The notes: generated by a model from the sequence alone, not told the origin. A DNA stretch of 44,029 nt from a virus (IMGVR_UViG_3300030102_005211:1-44029), one strand, 5' to 3'. Shown: positions 1-8,800, counted from the first letter of the stretch. A program made the numbers and translations.

Positions 1-3
1 CGT

Positions 4-294
4 ATGACCACACCTGCTGAAGAAGTAGCCAATTCCGATCCTGCACCTATGGTTAAGCAAGTCATGGTGGGCATTGATGTTTCAGAAGCACCCGAACCGG
101 AGCAGATAGACATGGATTCGTTATACCAGATGGTATACGACGAGACCTACGACGATAACTCCTCTATGAGTGTGTCCAAGATGCGCGAGATGGAGGAGGC
201 TATAAGTAAAGACCCTAGGGTGAAGCAGATGGCCATAGAGGAACCGGAGAAGTTCGCGCTATACATGTATGGGCGTACGTCCGTAGTTGCCTAA
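4..294 (+). CDS. Hypothetical acidic phage protein, 96 aa
   Basis: Small, strongly acidic, soluble protein with no signal peptide or membrane segment. I do not recognise a family. It starts at an ATG three bases from the left edge, so its upstream context is not visible. It reads in the virion-gene direction and is probably the last gene of a structural block lying outside the window. Its TAA overlaps by 4 nt the TAG of the convergent glycosyltransferase gene (shared CTAA). The C-terminal half (an SKMREMEEAI-type helix, then an EEPEKFALYMYG end) looks helical. Reality of the gene is supported by the exact abutment with its neighbour; its function is unknown. Confidence 0.7.
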   Translation: MTTPAEEVANSDPAPMVKQVMVGIDVSEAPEPEQIDMDSLYQMVYDETYDDNSSMSVSKMREMEEAISKDPRVKQMAIEEPEKFALYMYGRTSVVA

Positions 295-1004
295 ACGACC
301 CCAGCTTCTAGGGACTTACCAAGTTGTCCCCTGAACCTGAACGTGCCGAGGTGCGAAAGTGCCGCGATTGTATCGCAGTATATTTCGCCGCCTATGTCTG
401 TCCATCTTTTACAGAAGGATATGTCCTCCCCTAGTGCACCCTCTTCTTCACAGGTAATGCAGTCGAAGAAAGCGGGGAAGTTTTTAGTTTCCACTAACTT
501 CCCGTCCTGTATCTGAGTCGAATACGTAATCTTTTCGGGGTATGCTTTTGCCATCTTTGTAAACACGTTACGGTCTATCATCATAAAACCTGCCGGACCG
601 CGTGTTATTTTAACAAAACCGTCCTCGTCTGGGGTCTTGTCTTTAAATTTAAGAATGAATTTAGACTCGTTTGGGTTGCTTAAATTTTTCGTGAGGTAGG
701 GTGCTAGAGCTAAATCAACGTCTTTCCGTAGTAGCCTCCATATATCTTCTGGCTCAAAACCTATATCGGCATCTATGAATAATATTTTAGTGCAATCTGT
801 TTTAAGAAACTTATCAACGATGTCATTTCTAGCGTGACTGATTAGTGCTCCCCCTGAGTGGAGGTGAAACGAAGTGCTATATTTTAAGTCTTGGGGTCTC
901 GATGCGGCGATGAACGAGACGACACTGTTGACGTAGTTAACGTATGTTTGGAATCCAAATGCTGGTGTCGCTATAAAAAGCCTGTGTTCTTTGTCAGGAA
1001 GCAT
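291..1004 (-). CDS. Phage glycosyltransferase-like protein (GT-A fold), 237 aa
   Basis: Probable nucleotide-sugar-dependent glycosyltransferase. The hydrophobic strand followed by a metal-binding DxD motif (D78-A79-D80 in LFIDADIGF) is the GT-A signature. The upstream HARNDIVDKF segment and the C-terminal GED-x-SFCKRW...GG-x-IYCD...SHLG pattern match a family common in phages and resembling Anp1/Mnn9-type transferases. It has no membrane segment, so it acts in the cytoplasm. It is inverted relative to the surrounding virion genes, sits alone, and ends in a 4-nt overlap with the preceding gene, which suggests a moron-like insertion. The target could be phage DNA bases, a virion protein or a host surface glycan; the sequence does not decide. 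I see no clear promoter in the 94-nt gap upstream. Confidence 0.75.
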   Translation of the reverse strand: MLPDKEHRLFIATPAFGFQTYVNYVNSVVSFIAASRPQDLKYSTSFHLHSGGALISHARNDIVDKFLKTDCTKILFIDADIGFEPEDIWRLLRKDVDLALAPYLTKNLSNPNESKFILKFKDKTPDEDGFVKITRGPAGFMMIDRNVFTKMAKAYPEKITYSTQIQDGKLVETKNFPAFFDCITCEEEGALGEDISFCKRWTDIGGEIYCDTIAALSHLGTFRFRGQLGKSLEAGVV

Positions 1005-1064
1005 TTTGAATTTTCCGCCAGCATTTTCTTCAAGTCAACCTTTAAGCAGTAATATTACGCGAGC

Positions 1065-1093
1065 TTGTAATTTGATTGACTTCACAGTATAAT
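1065..1093 (+). promoter_or_regulatory. Sigma70-like promoter abutting the start codon of the 1099 gene
   Basis: TTGTAA at 1065-1070, a 17-nt spacer, and a perfect TATAAT at 1088-1093. The ATG at 1099 lies 5 nt after the -10 box, so the expected transcription start falls on or next to the start codon and the mRNA would be leaderless. No Shine-Dalgarno sequence is present. The -35 box is imperfect (4 of 6); the -10 box is exact. Confidence 0.55.
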
Positions 1094-1098
1094 TAGTC

Positions 1099-1749
1099 AT
1101 GGCTACATCAATTTCTGGTTCTATCCGTTTAACTTACGGCAACCACACGCACAACGAAACTTTTAGCGGCACGACTTCTGCCCTATCATTCACCAACCGA
1201 AGTCACGGCTATTCTGCGGGGGAGGGTCGCGCCGTATATCATGCGTCCACTGGAGCGGCACTATATGATATCGCAGATGAGCTAGATGGTGGGCATGAAG
1301 GTTTACTATTAATTAAAAATATAAACACATCAGGGCATCTAAATGTTAGTATGGATGCGGGTACTAGCTTTGATATAAAAATTCGGGCGGGTGACGCGAA
1401 TCTTATTTCAGTAGGCCCCGACCATGTGGTAAACATAAAAACGGACGTTGCGCCACTAAACACTCAGGAAGTCGCTTCCGTAACTTCGGCTGGGGTGATT
1501 ACTTTTGGTTCTGCGATTGCCACAGCAGGTACATACCTGATGACAGCAACCACCACTCCGGACTATTCTTCAGATCCGGGACCACTATTTATAATGAAGA
1601 CTACCAGTGATGCTACGACTAGCGGCACTGTCTATGAATTAGATGGGGAAACAACTAAAGACTTGGCTACTGGCCCGTTATTCACAGCCTCCACTCGTGT
1701 AACATTAGACTACATCTGTGATTACCGATTCACTTTAACTGAAGCCTAA
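1099..1749 (+). CDS. Probable virion/appendage protein, 216 aa
   Basis: Beta-rich, Thr/Ser/Gly-rich protein with the composition of phage structural proteins and no signal or membrane segment. The N-terminal 60 residues (a SISGSIRLTYGNHTHNETF-type start) and the segment around residues 60-115 (LLLIKNINTSGHLNVSMDAG...) read as alternating beta strands, as in capsid decoration or fibre-base proteins. It is the first gene of a tightly packed block that runs into recognisable fibre genes, and a TATAAT promoter sits 5 nt before its ATG. The next gene starts one base after its stop. Family not recognised; the structural role is inferred from context and composition. Confidence 0.65.
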   Translation: MATSISGSIRLTYGNHTHNETFSGTTSALSFTNRSHGYSAGEGRAVYHASTGAALYDIADELDGGHEGLLLIKNINTSGHLNVSMDAGTSFDIKIRAGDANLISVGPDHVVNIKTDVAPLNTQEVASVTSAGVITFGSAIATAGTYLMTATTTPDYSSDPGPLFIMKTTSDATTSGTVYELDGETTKDLATGPLFTASTRVTLDYICDYRFTLTEA

Positions 1750-1750
1750 A

Positions 1751-2149
1751 ATGGCAAATATACAATTACAGCGGGGACTAAAACAACAAGTTGATATAAC
1801 ATATAAACTTGCTGGGGCTACGGATGCCGTAGACCTAAGTTCTGGTTTTGATGCAGAACTAGTAATCCGCCGTAAGCGAGGTGACAGTTTCCAAGGTAAG
1901 GTTGTTGACACCTTACGGTTTGGAGCGACATCAGGAACCGCAGTCCCTGAAGCGGATAGTAGGATAACTTTGAACTACGCTTCTGCGGGACCGAACGTCC
2001 AGCTTAAATGGAGTACCGCACAAGCTTCTCTATTACCTAACGAGTCAGTAACCGTGTTTGGTGATTTGAAAATTATACAGAATTCAACTGGGGAGACTGT
2101 ACACCACATACGACTCGCTTTTGACATCTTACCAGAAATCACAGCATAA
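1751..2149 (+). CDS. Probable virion protein, 132 aa
   Basis: Small beta-rich protein without membrane segments. The organisation (an LQRGLKQQVDITYKL start; ELVIRRKRGD; ... VFGDLKIIQN...HHIRLAFDI) resembles small phage baseplate- or fibre-associated immunoglobulin-like proteins, in which a one-domain sandwich describes a physical property, but I cannot assign a named family. It starts one base after the preceding gene, and its TAA overlaps the ATG of the fibre gene (TAATG), so the three are almost certainly co-translated. A role as a fibre adaptor or accessory is inferred from position only. Confidence 0.6.
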   Translation: MANIQLQRGLKQQVDITYKLAGATDAVDLSSGFDAELVIRRKRGDSFQGKVVDTLRFGATSGTAVPEADSRITLNYASAGPNVQLKWSTAQASLLPNESVTVFGDLKIIQNSTGETVHHIRLAFDILPEITA

Positions 2150-3879
2150 TGGCGAACGAAACTGTAACTGTAACCCAGTCTGTTAATAATGTACACGTAG
2201 TTACATCTGGTGCTACTGGGTTAAATGCCGGAGGTGATATAGACGGCAATTTGTCGATTACGCCTATTTGGAATGAATCAGGCACTGAGTTTACCTCTTT
2301 GTTGGTTAATGTTACTGACACCTCAAGTTCCTCAACCAGTGAGTTACTTGATATGCAGGTCGGTGGTGTGTCTAAGTTCGCTGTTGATAAGGCGGGTGAT
2401 ACTGTAGCAACGGGCGGGTTTACTGTCGGAGGAGAGCTTCAAATAGAGACGACAACACCGTATATTACTCTAAAGAATAGCACTGCGGAGAATACGAATG
2501 GGGGTTGTGAGTCCAAGATAATCTTTGAGGATCATACAGCCGCAGACCTTGCGTTAATTGAAGCAAGCCACAGTGGTACTTCTGATGACACCAAGGGAAA
2601 ACTTATTTTTTCCGCGAACAACGGATCAACCCTTATCCCAACCCTAACCCTTACCCCCAATTTTGCCACTATCGACGGCGCACTTGACGTTAATGACGAC
2701 ACAGATGCCACGGATGCCACTGGGGAAACGGGGGCATTGAGGACTGAGGGAGGCGCAAGTATTGCTCTGAAACTTTATGTAGGGTCTGACATAGTTGTGG
2801 GTGGGACAGTTGATGGTAGAGATGTTGCGGCAGACGGAACCAAGCTTGATGGCATTGAAACCAGTGCTGATGTAACAGACGCGACTAATGTTGCCGCCGC
2901 TGGTGCGTTGATGGACAGCGAATTGACGGACTTAGCGGGGGTTAAAGGCGTTACTATTTCGACACTGCAAGTCAAACCATCTGAAGGCGCATTTGAAGAC
3001 GGCGATAAGACAAAGCTAAACGGTATTGCAACTGGGGCGGACGTAACCGATAACACTAGTGTTACTAACGCTGGCGCACTAATGGATAGTGAGTTGACCG
3101 ATTTGGCAGGCGTGAAGGGTGTAACAATCTCAACTCTGCAAGTCAAACCATCTGAAGGCGCATTTGCAAACGGAGACAAAACAAAGCTTGATGGTATTGA
3201 AGCAAGTGCAGACGTAACCGATGCAACTAACGTCTCTGCGGCTGGGGCGTTAATGAAGTCGGGCGGCACGATGACCGGAGCGATTACTTGCGGAAGCGGT
3301 GGAATAGATGCCAACTACAGCACCATTAGTAATTTATCTGACGGCTCAAGTGCTCAAGATGCCGTCACAAAAACTCAACTAGATTCTGTAGCTTCAACAG
3401 CCAGTTCGGCATCTTCAACAGCTAGTGCCGCCAATGCTACGGCTCTTTCAGCCTTACCTAAAGCTGGCGGAACTATGTCTGGCGCGATTGCCATGGGGTC
3501 AAGCAACATAACAGGGCTTGCTGAAGGAACTGCCAATGGTCACGCTTTGAGGTTTGAGCAACTCCGAACAATCAAGAACGACGTAACTAATACGACCTAT
3601 ACCTTGGTTGTTGGGGACGCGACCAAAACAGTACGCTTAAACAACGCATCCACCGTCACGGTAACTGTTCCCGATAATACATTTGAACCGGGAGATGTGG
3701 TCACGCTTTTCCGCAAAGGTGCTGGCGGGGTTACAATCGACGAAGCCTCTGGAGTTACTATTAATTCTGTTGGTGACAAAAAGAAGTTAGCCTACCAATA
3801 CTCAGCCGCCACTCTGATATGTATAACAAAGGGCAGTGGTGCATCCGAGTTCGATCTAATCGGAGACTTGACCACATAA
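2149..3879 (+). CDS. Tail fibre-like protein with tandem repeats, 576 aa
   Basis: Receptor-binding or appendage protein. The N-terminal third is beta-rich (residues 1-200). It is followed by two full 57-residue repeats and a partial third (about residues 232-370; repeat core K-L-[DN]-G-I-x(5)-DVTD ... GALMDSELTDLAGVKG), then two S/TGGTM[TS]GAI segments typical of phage fibre shafts and an Ala/Ser heptad stretch. The C-terminal 100 residues (NDVTNTTYTLVVGD ... FEPGDVVTLFRKGAGG ... SAATLICITK) match a domain widely seen at the ends of phage appendage proteins. It is joined to both neighbours by TAATG overlaps. The family is well known; the receptor is unknown. Confidence 0.85.
   Translation: MANETVTVTQSVNNVHVVTSGATGLNAGGDIDGNLSITPIWNESGTEFTSLLVNVTDTSSSSTSELLDMQVGGVSKFAVDKAGDTVATGGFTVGGELQIETTTPYITLKNSTAENTNGGCESKIIFEDHTAADLALIEASHSGTSDDTKGKLIFSANNGSTLIPTLTLTPNFATIDGALDVNDDTDATDATGETGALRTEGGASIALKLYVGSDIVVGGTVDGRDVAADGTKLDGIETSADVTDATNVAAAGALMDSELTDLAGVKGVTISTLQVKPSEGAFEDGDKTKLNGIATGADVTDNTSVTNAGALMDSELTDLAGVKGVTISTLQVKPSEGAFANGDKTKLDGIEASADVTDATNVSAAGALMKSGGTMTGAITCGSGGIDANYSTISNLSDGSSAQDAVTKTQLDSVASTASSASSTASAANATALSALPKAGGTMSGAIAMGSSNITGLAEGTANGHALRFEQLRTIKNDVTNTTYTLVVGDATKTVRLNNASTVTVTVPDNTFEPGDVVTLFRKGAGGVTIDEASGVTINSVGDKKKLAYQYSAATLICITKGSGASEFDLIGDLTT
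2842..3260 (+). repeat. 171-bp in-frame tandem repeat in the fibre gene
   Basis: Two complete 171-bp units (2842-3012 and 3013-3183) and a partial third (from 3184) encode the 57-residue fibre repeat. The units share long near-identical stretches, for example around 2965-2995 and 3136-3166, while synonymous positions elsewhere have diverged. The exact multiple of three keeps the frame open, so copy number could change by recombination and alter shaft length. Confidence 0.9.
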
Positions 3880-4811
3880 TGTTTGCAGGAGTAGCCGCCA
3901 GTTCTAGCACCCCATATGGGTATGAATTCTACGGACATCAACCAGTAGCTTGGTGGGATGCCACGTTAACCGACTCACTTGATATAGACGGTAGCTACAA
4001 GGTTTCAAATTGGAGATCACGTTGGACAGGCAAAGTCCCTTCAGAGGACTGGACTTTATCGCAGTCCGATGCGTCAGATCAACCTTACTATTATTCGCCG
4101 GGGAGTGGACATGATGGAGACACAAACGCATTCCACGCCCACAACCGAAAAACAGACGGTTACGGCTCATCAGCTGGTGAACACTGTTTTGATGAGGGAA
4201 TTATTGAATTTAAACGGGGCGGAACTAAAACTGGGCTGTTTTGTGGAAGTGATACAAATCGAAATATAGACTCGCCTCTTGTTTTGGTTGCGATGTATCA
4301 GACTACTTACGGATCGTCGCAAGGATTATGCGGACAAGCGGGCGATACTGATTGGGACACAGATCGACAATGGATTTTATATAATCTCAATCATGCGACC
4401 CCAAAAGAAAACAGACTTATATGGGCATATGCGCCTACATCCAGTTACAAATATACCACAAATTGGATTGGCGGAACTTACAACCAATTCGACAATCCGG
4501 GATCAAATTTCGATCAAGTGAGCGGTGTTCGTTTGCCATCTGATACTAATAAGCCGACGCTATTTATGAAGTCAGACAAAAAACACACAGCTTCGACGGC
4601 GTATGCAAAAGACCCAACGGTGACCGCCCCTTTCTTTGTCGGTAACCATCCTTTAGAAACTAATCCCGTAGACGGTTATATTGCTGAGGTGATTCTATTT
4701 GATGTTAAAGAATCGGACATAACAAATACACAAGTGGAGTCCCTTATCTTGCAGATGTGCAAGCGGCATAATGTAGACGCAACTTGTGAAACGGCTGGAT
4801 TGGGATACTAA
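3879..4811 (+). CDS. Fibre/spike protein with C-terminal LamG (ConA-like) fold, 310 aa
   Basis: Starts at the ATG overlapping the previous stop (TAATG), not at an upstream in-frame ATG at 3819. The N-terminus (HQPVAWWDATLTDSLDIDG...VSNWRSRW) and the C-terminal DGYIAEVILFD motif around residue 280 are the hallmark ends of the concanavalin A-like/LamG lectin sandwich found on phage adhesins, suggesting carbohydrate binding at the host surface. It is rich in Trp, Tyr and Asn, as expected of a sugar-binding face. It follows the repeat-containing fibre gene directly and precedes a small acidic gene with another TAATG overlap, so it is probably the distal or accessory part of the same appendage. 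Confidence 0.75.
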   Translation: MFAGVAASSSTPYGYEFYGHQPVAWWDATLTDSLDIDGSYKVSNWRSRWTGKVPSEDWTLSQSDASDQPYYYSPGSGHDGDTNAFHAHNRKTDGYGSSAGEHCFDEGIIEFKRGGTKTGLFCGSDTNRNIDSPLVLVAMYQTTYGSSQGLCGQAGDTDWDTDRQWILYNLNHATPKENRLIWAYAPTSSYKYTTNWIGGTYNQFDNPGSNFDQVSGVRLPSDTNKPTLFMKSDKKHTASTAYAKDPTVTAPFFVGNHPLETNPVDGYIAEVILFDVKESDITNTQVESLILQMCKRHNVDATCETAGLGY

Positions 4812-5161
4812 TGGAAGACGATACACCAGAGAATTTTTATCTGCATTACACAGGAGACAATGCTTTGAATGAAGCCCAAGCCGCTTGTGATTTATGCCAC
4901 CAGTTAGCAAGTCGTCCCGCCTCAGAAGGGGGTATCGAGGGTTATTCCGCTGAACGATGGGCTACCCCCAAGAAGCACCCAGACAAAGACGAGTATATTG
5001 TGCCGATTGATGTAACTTGCCTAGAAATCGTGGATGTCCCCGATGATGTCCAAGCTAGGCTGGACGCTAGAGCAAAGCTCACTATATCAGAGGTCGAGCA
5101 AGGTGGATGGTTTTCCATTAGTAGCGATGACCCTGCGGATGCGCTAGAGGATCAAGAATAA
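4811..5161 (+). CDS. Hypothetical acidic protein, 116 aa
   Basis: Soluble acidic protein starting at a TAATG overlap with the lectin-like gene. It begins EDDTPENFYLHYTGDN and ends with an Asp/Glu-rich tail (SSDDPADALEDQE). Position immediately after two adhesin genes suggests a fibre-assembly or virion-associated protein, in the manner of small proteins that follow fibre genes in many phages, but no family is recognised. Translational coupling with the upstream gene is the main evidence that it is real. Confidence 0.6.
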   Translation: MEDDTPENFYLHYTGDNALNEAQAACDLCHQLASRPASEGGIEGYSAERWATPKKHPDKDEYIVPIDVTCLEIVDVPDDVQARLDARAKLTISEVEQGGWFSISSDDPADALEDQE

Positions 5162-5174
5162 CACCATAAAAATC

Positions 5175-5203
5175 TTGAAAACGAATACTCCACGACTTAT
5201 TTT
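5175..5203 (+). promoter_or_regulatory. Sigma70-like promoter before the 5212 gene
   Basis: TTGAAA at 5175-5180, a 17-nt spacer, and TATTTT at 5198-5203. The ATG at 5212 is 8 nt after the -10 box, so the predicted RNA start is at or 1-2 nt before the start codon. The -10 box is only 4 of 6, so this is weaker than the other members of the set. Confidence 0.4.
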
Positions 5204-5211
5204 CTAAGCCT

Positions 5212-5391
5212 ATGAAACGAATTGAGTTCACTGATGAAGAACGCAGAATGGCTATTCAGTTGTTTAATATCGCCGTTATGGAGCGTGGATTAAGTGTATC
5301 TGCCCCCGCAACAATGCTGGCTAGAAAATTTGCAGACGACCCTGAGCCTGATACCTCTGAAGAGCCTCAAGAATTACCACAACCTGATTAA
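5212..5391 (+). CDS. Small acidic hypothetical protein, 59 aa
   Basis: Short gene in the 229-nt gap between two larger virion genes. It has an N-terminal helix (MKRIEFTDEERRMAIQLFNI) and an acidic, Pro/Glu-rich disordered tail ending in QPD. It ends in a TAATG overlap with the 448-aa virion gene, and a promoter-like sequence lies just upstream, which together support real translation. The FTDEER-x-MAIQLFN segment resembles small helical phage proteins, but no function can be assigned. Confidence 0.6.
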   Translation: MKRIEFTDEERRMAIQLFNIAVMERGLSVSAPATMLARKFADDPEPDTSEEPQELPQPD

Positions 5392-6737
5392 TGCCTGTTC
5401 AACGAAATCAACCCAGCCCACAAAGACAACACGTTCTGTCATTCGTATCTCCGAATGTACAGGATATTTTGTTCTATGAGACCGTAGACGCTCAGAGGGT
5501 TGGCATGACCCCTGAACAGCTAAAAAATTCGCTACCTAAGTACGGGACTAAACATCCAGATACTACTAATTTTCCTAATCATGTTTTGGCTTATATACGG
5601 CAAGCTGATCCAAATGGTCAGTTCTACCAGTATTTTTATGTCAACGAAAGGGAGACACAGGACAATTACAATTTTGAGCACTCCCAAGCAAACTTGGGTC
5701 AAACAAAGTTTGATACCGTTGTAAGGACGTATGTTTATTTGAGATCTTCTTTTGAAGAGGGTGTCGCCGCATTATCCGCTGGATCAGCGATGCCTTTAAA
5801 ACAAAAGTCGGATGGGGGTGATGGTTGGGAGGATGACACTACGGACACCTTTTATAATAAGGGTTATATCTTAATGGGTCGTGAACAGAAGAGGATAGGC
5901 GATAAAGAATTAGATGGGATATTTGTTGTAGAGCAAAGGGTGTATTTTATACCTACCACCATAACAACTCATAATTACGACGACCTTTCGCACAATACTT
6001 TAATGCAAGCTGTGGATTACCTTTACCACGGTCAAAGTGTGGCTTATACAAATAATGCGGGTGAAAGTGCTAGTGGTACCGTACAGACTTTATTTGCAGA
6101 AGAAGAGTCTGACTATTGGAAAACCCAAGTGCGTGATGTGGGTGAGGGTCTAAGGGTTGGGTTTTATCGTGAGGGTAGGCAGGTATCTTCAGATTGGTAT
6201 GAGGTGATAACAAAAGATGTAATTGCTGGGGAACCTATAGATACAAAGAATATTAAATTAGACGAATACGATACAGTAACTGAGCATACGTTCCCCCCTG
6301 TATTGCAGTCAATAAACGTGGTTTCGTGGGAAAGGCATGATGGGCAGATGCTTTCTTTCCCTGAGTATCACATGAACCCAGAAGCATATCGAGGGCCTTG
6401 CAAAACAACCGTAGTAGTCAAGTGGTCGCCAGACCCATTTACACAGAGTAATGGCGGTAAAGTAGAGTCCTTCGCCATGCAACCCCAATCCTTTACATTT
6501 GGAACTCCCTATGTGCGGATATCAGTCCCACCATGCCTGACAAAAGGGGGTAAAATACAATGCACATCAGGCACTGTAGATCCCGTGTATAAGTTTACGG
6601 TATACACAAAAAAGATACGAGCGACCGTCCCGCCGACTTGGCCTTCTACACATGTGGCTAGAGATAAGCAAGAAGTGGCTAGGGGAGGTTATATAAGGAC
6701 GACTTGGACGGTGCATAGACCAACTTATTCTGAATAA
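5391..6737 (+). CDS. Probable virion structural protein, 448 aa
   Basis: Soluble, aromatic-rich protein (many Tyr, Phe and Val) without signal or membrane segments, in the middle of the appendage block. The N-terminal 150 residues (HVLSFVSPNVQDILFYETVD; FYQYFYVNERETQDNYNFE) read as beta sheet. Around residues 285-310 a LDEYDTVTEHTFPPVLQSI segment is followed by a beta-rich C-terminal domain. It starts at a TAATG overlap and its stop is followed directly by the ATG of the 674-aa protein, so they form one translational unit. A baseplate, nozzle or fibre-attachment role is plausible from position; the family is not recognised. Confidence 0.6.
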   Translation: MPVQRNQPSPQRQHVLSFVSPNVQDILFYETVDAQRVGMTPEQLKNSLPKYGTKHPDTTNFPNHVLAYIRQADPNGQFYQYFYVNERETQDNYNFEHSQANLGQTKFDTVVRTYVYLRSSFEEGVAALSAGSAMPLKQKSDGGDGWEDDTTDTFYNKGYILMGREQKRIGDKELDGIFVVEQRVYFIPTTITTHNYDDLSHNTLMQAVDYLYHGQSVAYTNNAGESASGTVQTLFAEEESDYWKTQVRDVGEGLRVGFYREGRQVSSDWYEVITKDVIAGEPIDTKNIKLDEYDTVTEHTFPPVLQSINVVSWERHDGQMLSFPEYHMNPEAYRGPCKTTVVVKWSPDPFTQSNGGKVESFAMQPQSFTFGTPYVRISVPPCLTKGGKIQCTSGTVDPVYKFTVYTKKIRATVPPTWPSTHVARDKQEVARGGYIRTTWTVHRPTYSE

Positions 6738-8762
6738 ATGTCGAGTTTGTTTAAAAGCTTTAAGAATTTCTTTTCTCGTTCTGTCGAAGAGTCGGTAGAA
6801 GAATCTTTAGATGAGTTTTTAGAACCAGCGGATACAAGTGTATCCCCGTCTGAGTTAAGGAATGTCCCTCTATTTACTGCGTTACCAGATGCGCTGGGGG
6901 ACGCAGAGCATTATGCGGCTAGAGCCTTTAGTGCTGACGAGGGAAGAGAAGTCCAACACTTAGATGTTCGTTATCGCCAAGAGCATGAACCTTATAGGTT
7001 TGAACCTGACGGCGATATGAACGTGTGTGTTACACTGGCGCATATATACGAGATACATCCTAAAGGCTCTGATGAGGAAACCAGTGAAAATCAGGTTACA
7101 ATTCACGAACTAGATAAGAAGATTATAAAGGTAACCGACAACTGCGTAGTATATTCTAAATTCAAAACCGACGAACACGGTAAAATTAATTCTGAATACA
7201 CATTACATAAGGAAGAGGGGAATAAATTCCGAATTGAATTACCTAATATAAAACCTTTCAAACCACCGGGGGAAAACGGAGGGGGTAAAGATGGCGAATA
7301 CATCATACCTTTATTTTGGGTGATTGACGGCAAGTTAGATCGCAATTTTTGGAATGATGAAGAGGAAGACCCACGGCAAGTGCAATTATGGGGTGGCCTT
7401 AAAGGGCATCGCGGTCCTTTTTGGTGGGTAAGGGGTTACAATGTATTCAAAAACCAAAGTAGTTACGAAAAGGGAGTAGATCCTTTAACGGATCACGAGG
7501 ATCGTGAAAGCAAAAACGTATACAAAGAGTATAATATAACTCAAGACGAACACCGACTACGCACTTTAAATTCCAAGGACAGGCGAAAAGAATCGGGAGG
7601 GTCTGACAACCAAGGCAACCCTGTTGCTGAGGATGCCAACGATGGGTTTACAGGCAAGCATCAGATACAAGTTGAGTATGAATTCGTTAAAAAAGACGAC
7701 AATGAAAATGATAAGGCGAAGAACCAGTCAGAATCTAAAGAGATACATATTTGGGGAAATGAGTATGACAAGTGGTTTAAAGTTGGCGGTAAAAAGGTAG
7801 GCAAGATAGAGGACGGTTTAGTCAGTTGCTTCGGTGATCTTGAGTGTTTAAGCCTTGACAGCACAACCCCTTCAGTAGTTCCATGCTATCAATCATATAA
7901 ATCCGTAGCTAAGTGCCCCGATTCCGATAATGAGTATACCGATGTATTGCGCCGAGGGTCAGGATCGGAAGTGGGTGTGTGGTCAGCGGGAACTACTAGC
8001 AATCAAATTTGGTATGGTGGAAGTGAAAACCCTAACATGATAACTGGGTCTACGGGTACAATATGGGTTGATGGCCAGCAGGATAATAGCATGATATCTG
8101 GGGACACGGGAAATGTTTGGTCTGGGGGGGCCGCGAATACTAGCATGATAACCGGAACCCCAACGTCTAATATGTATGCGGGAGGTGGGTTGCAATCTCT
8201 TACCTACCATAAAGTAGAGGGTGCCGATAGCACGGGAGAAGTGTGGGCATTGGGTGTAGCGGCTAGTGGTTCCTATGAAACTGGTGCCCCTTCTGATCTT
8301 TCTATTATTCAAGGGGCATCTGTAGTCAGCGGCGTGACTGATTGTTCTAACGTAAGTGGGATAGTGGGTGCTGGTATAACCACTGGTGTGGTTGATGCTA
8401 CTAAAGTTCAGGGTTTAATAAACCAGTCTTCAGAGACTGGTGTAACTGGTGCGTCAGTTGTTCAGGGGGTAGTGGGGGCAACTTTGACTACTGGCATTAC
8501 TGGGTCAGAAATTACGACAGTATCGGTTTATAAGGATGCGGAGACATGCACCGTCATTAAAGATCTTGATTGTATCGATGCGGTTACTACGGAGACCAGT
8601 GTTAATGTTTACCAATCCGCGAATCCAGTCCCTAAATTCTTGACGGAGGCGGCAGAGGATGCTTCTGAGAACGACATAGATCATAAACTTGTTAAGTGCC
8701 CAGAGAAAGACCTATGCCCCAAAGAAGGGGACGGAGAAGGGGAAGAGTGCGCAGACTGTTGA
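6738..8762 (+). CDS. Large fibre-like protein with beta-solenoid repeats and Cys-rich tail, 674 aa
   Basis: Multi-part virion protein. Residues 1-35 form an amphipathic basic-then-acidic segment (FKSFKNFFSRSVEESVEESL). Residues 40-360 form a globular acidic region. From about residue 410 it carries glycine-rich repeats of the form [MI]ITG-x-TG-x-[IV]W-x(2)-G, then Val/Gly/Thr repeats (SGIVGAGITTGVVDATKVQG...) that look like a beta-solenoid or trimeric fibre shaft. The last 80 residues contain a cluster of cysteines ending CPKEG...CADC, unusual for a fibre tip and suggestive of metal or disulfide stabilisation. It is the last gene before a promoter-bearing gap, consistent with the end of the fibre operon. 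Confidence 0.65.
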   Translation: MSSLFKSFKNFFSRSVEESVEESLDEFLEPADTSVSPSELRNVPLFTALPDALGDAEHYAARAFSADEGREVQHLDVRYRQEHEPYRFEPDGDMNVCVTLAHIYEIHPKGSDEETSENQVTIHELDKKIIKVTDNCVVYSKFKTDEHGKINSEYTLHKEEGNKFRIELPNIKPFKPPGENGGGKDGEYIIPLFWVIDGKLDRNFWNDEEEDPRQVQLWGGLKGHRGPFWWVRGYNVFKNQSSYEKGVDPLTDHEDRESKNVYKEYNITQDEHRLRTLNSKDRRKESGGSDNQGNPVAEDANDGFTGKHQIQVEYEFVKKDDNENDKAKNQSESKEIHIWGNEYDKWFKVGGKKVGKIEDGLVSCFGDLECLSLDSTTPSVVPCYQSYKSVAKCPDSDNEYTDVLRRGSGSEVGVWSAGTTSNQIWYGGSENPNMITGSTGTIWVDGQQDNSMISGDTGNVWSGGAANTSMITGTPTSNMYAGGGLQSLTYHKVEGADSTGEVWALGVAASGSYETGAPSDLSIIQGASVVSGVTDCSNVSGIVGAGITTGVVDATKVQGLINQSSETGVTGASVVQGVVGATLTTGITGSEITTVSVYKDAETCTVIKDLDCIDAVTTETSVNVYQSANPVPKFLTEAAEDASENDIDHKLVKCPEKDLCPKEGDGEGEECADC

Positions 8763-8766
8763 TATC

Positions 8767-8795
8767 TTGACCTAAAGCCCTTTAGCTATTAATAT
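8767..8795 (+). promoter_or_regulatory. Sigma70-like promoter abutting the start codon of the 8801 gene
   Basis: TTGACC at 8767-8772, a 17-nt spacer, and TAATAT at 8790-8795. The ATG at 8801 follows after 5 nt, the same geometry as at 1099, and the flanking bases also agree (TTAG-x-x-ATGGCTAC in both), suggesting a conserved late promoter and start-site cassette. No Shine-Dalgarno sequence is present. Confidence 0.5.
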
Positions 8796-8800
8796 TAGCT

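Noticed and set aside
1239-1463. Antisense ORFs opposite the virion genes (also at 2532, 2775, 3904, 7103, 7983 and elsewhere)
   Set aside because: No motif, no fitting junctions and low-complexity translations; shadows of the real coding strand.
3819-3878. Upstream ATG for the lectin-like protein
   Set aside because: It overlaps the fibre gene by 61 nt, while the ATG at 3879 gives the TAATG junction used throughout.
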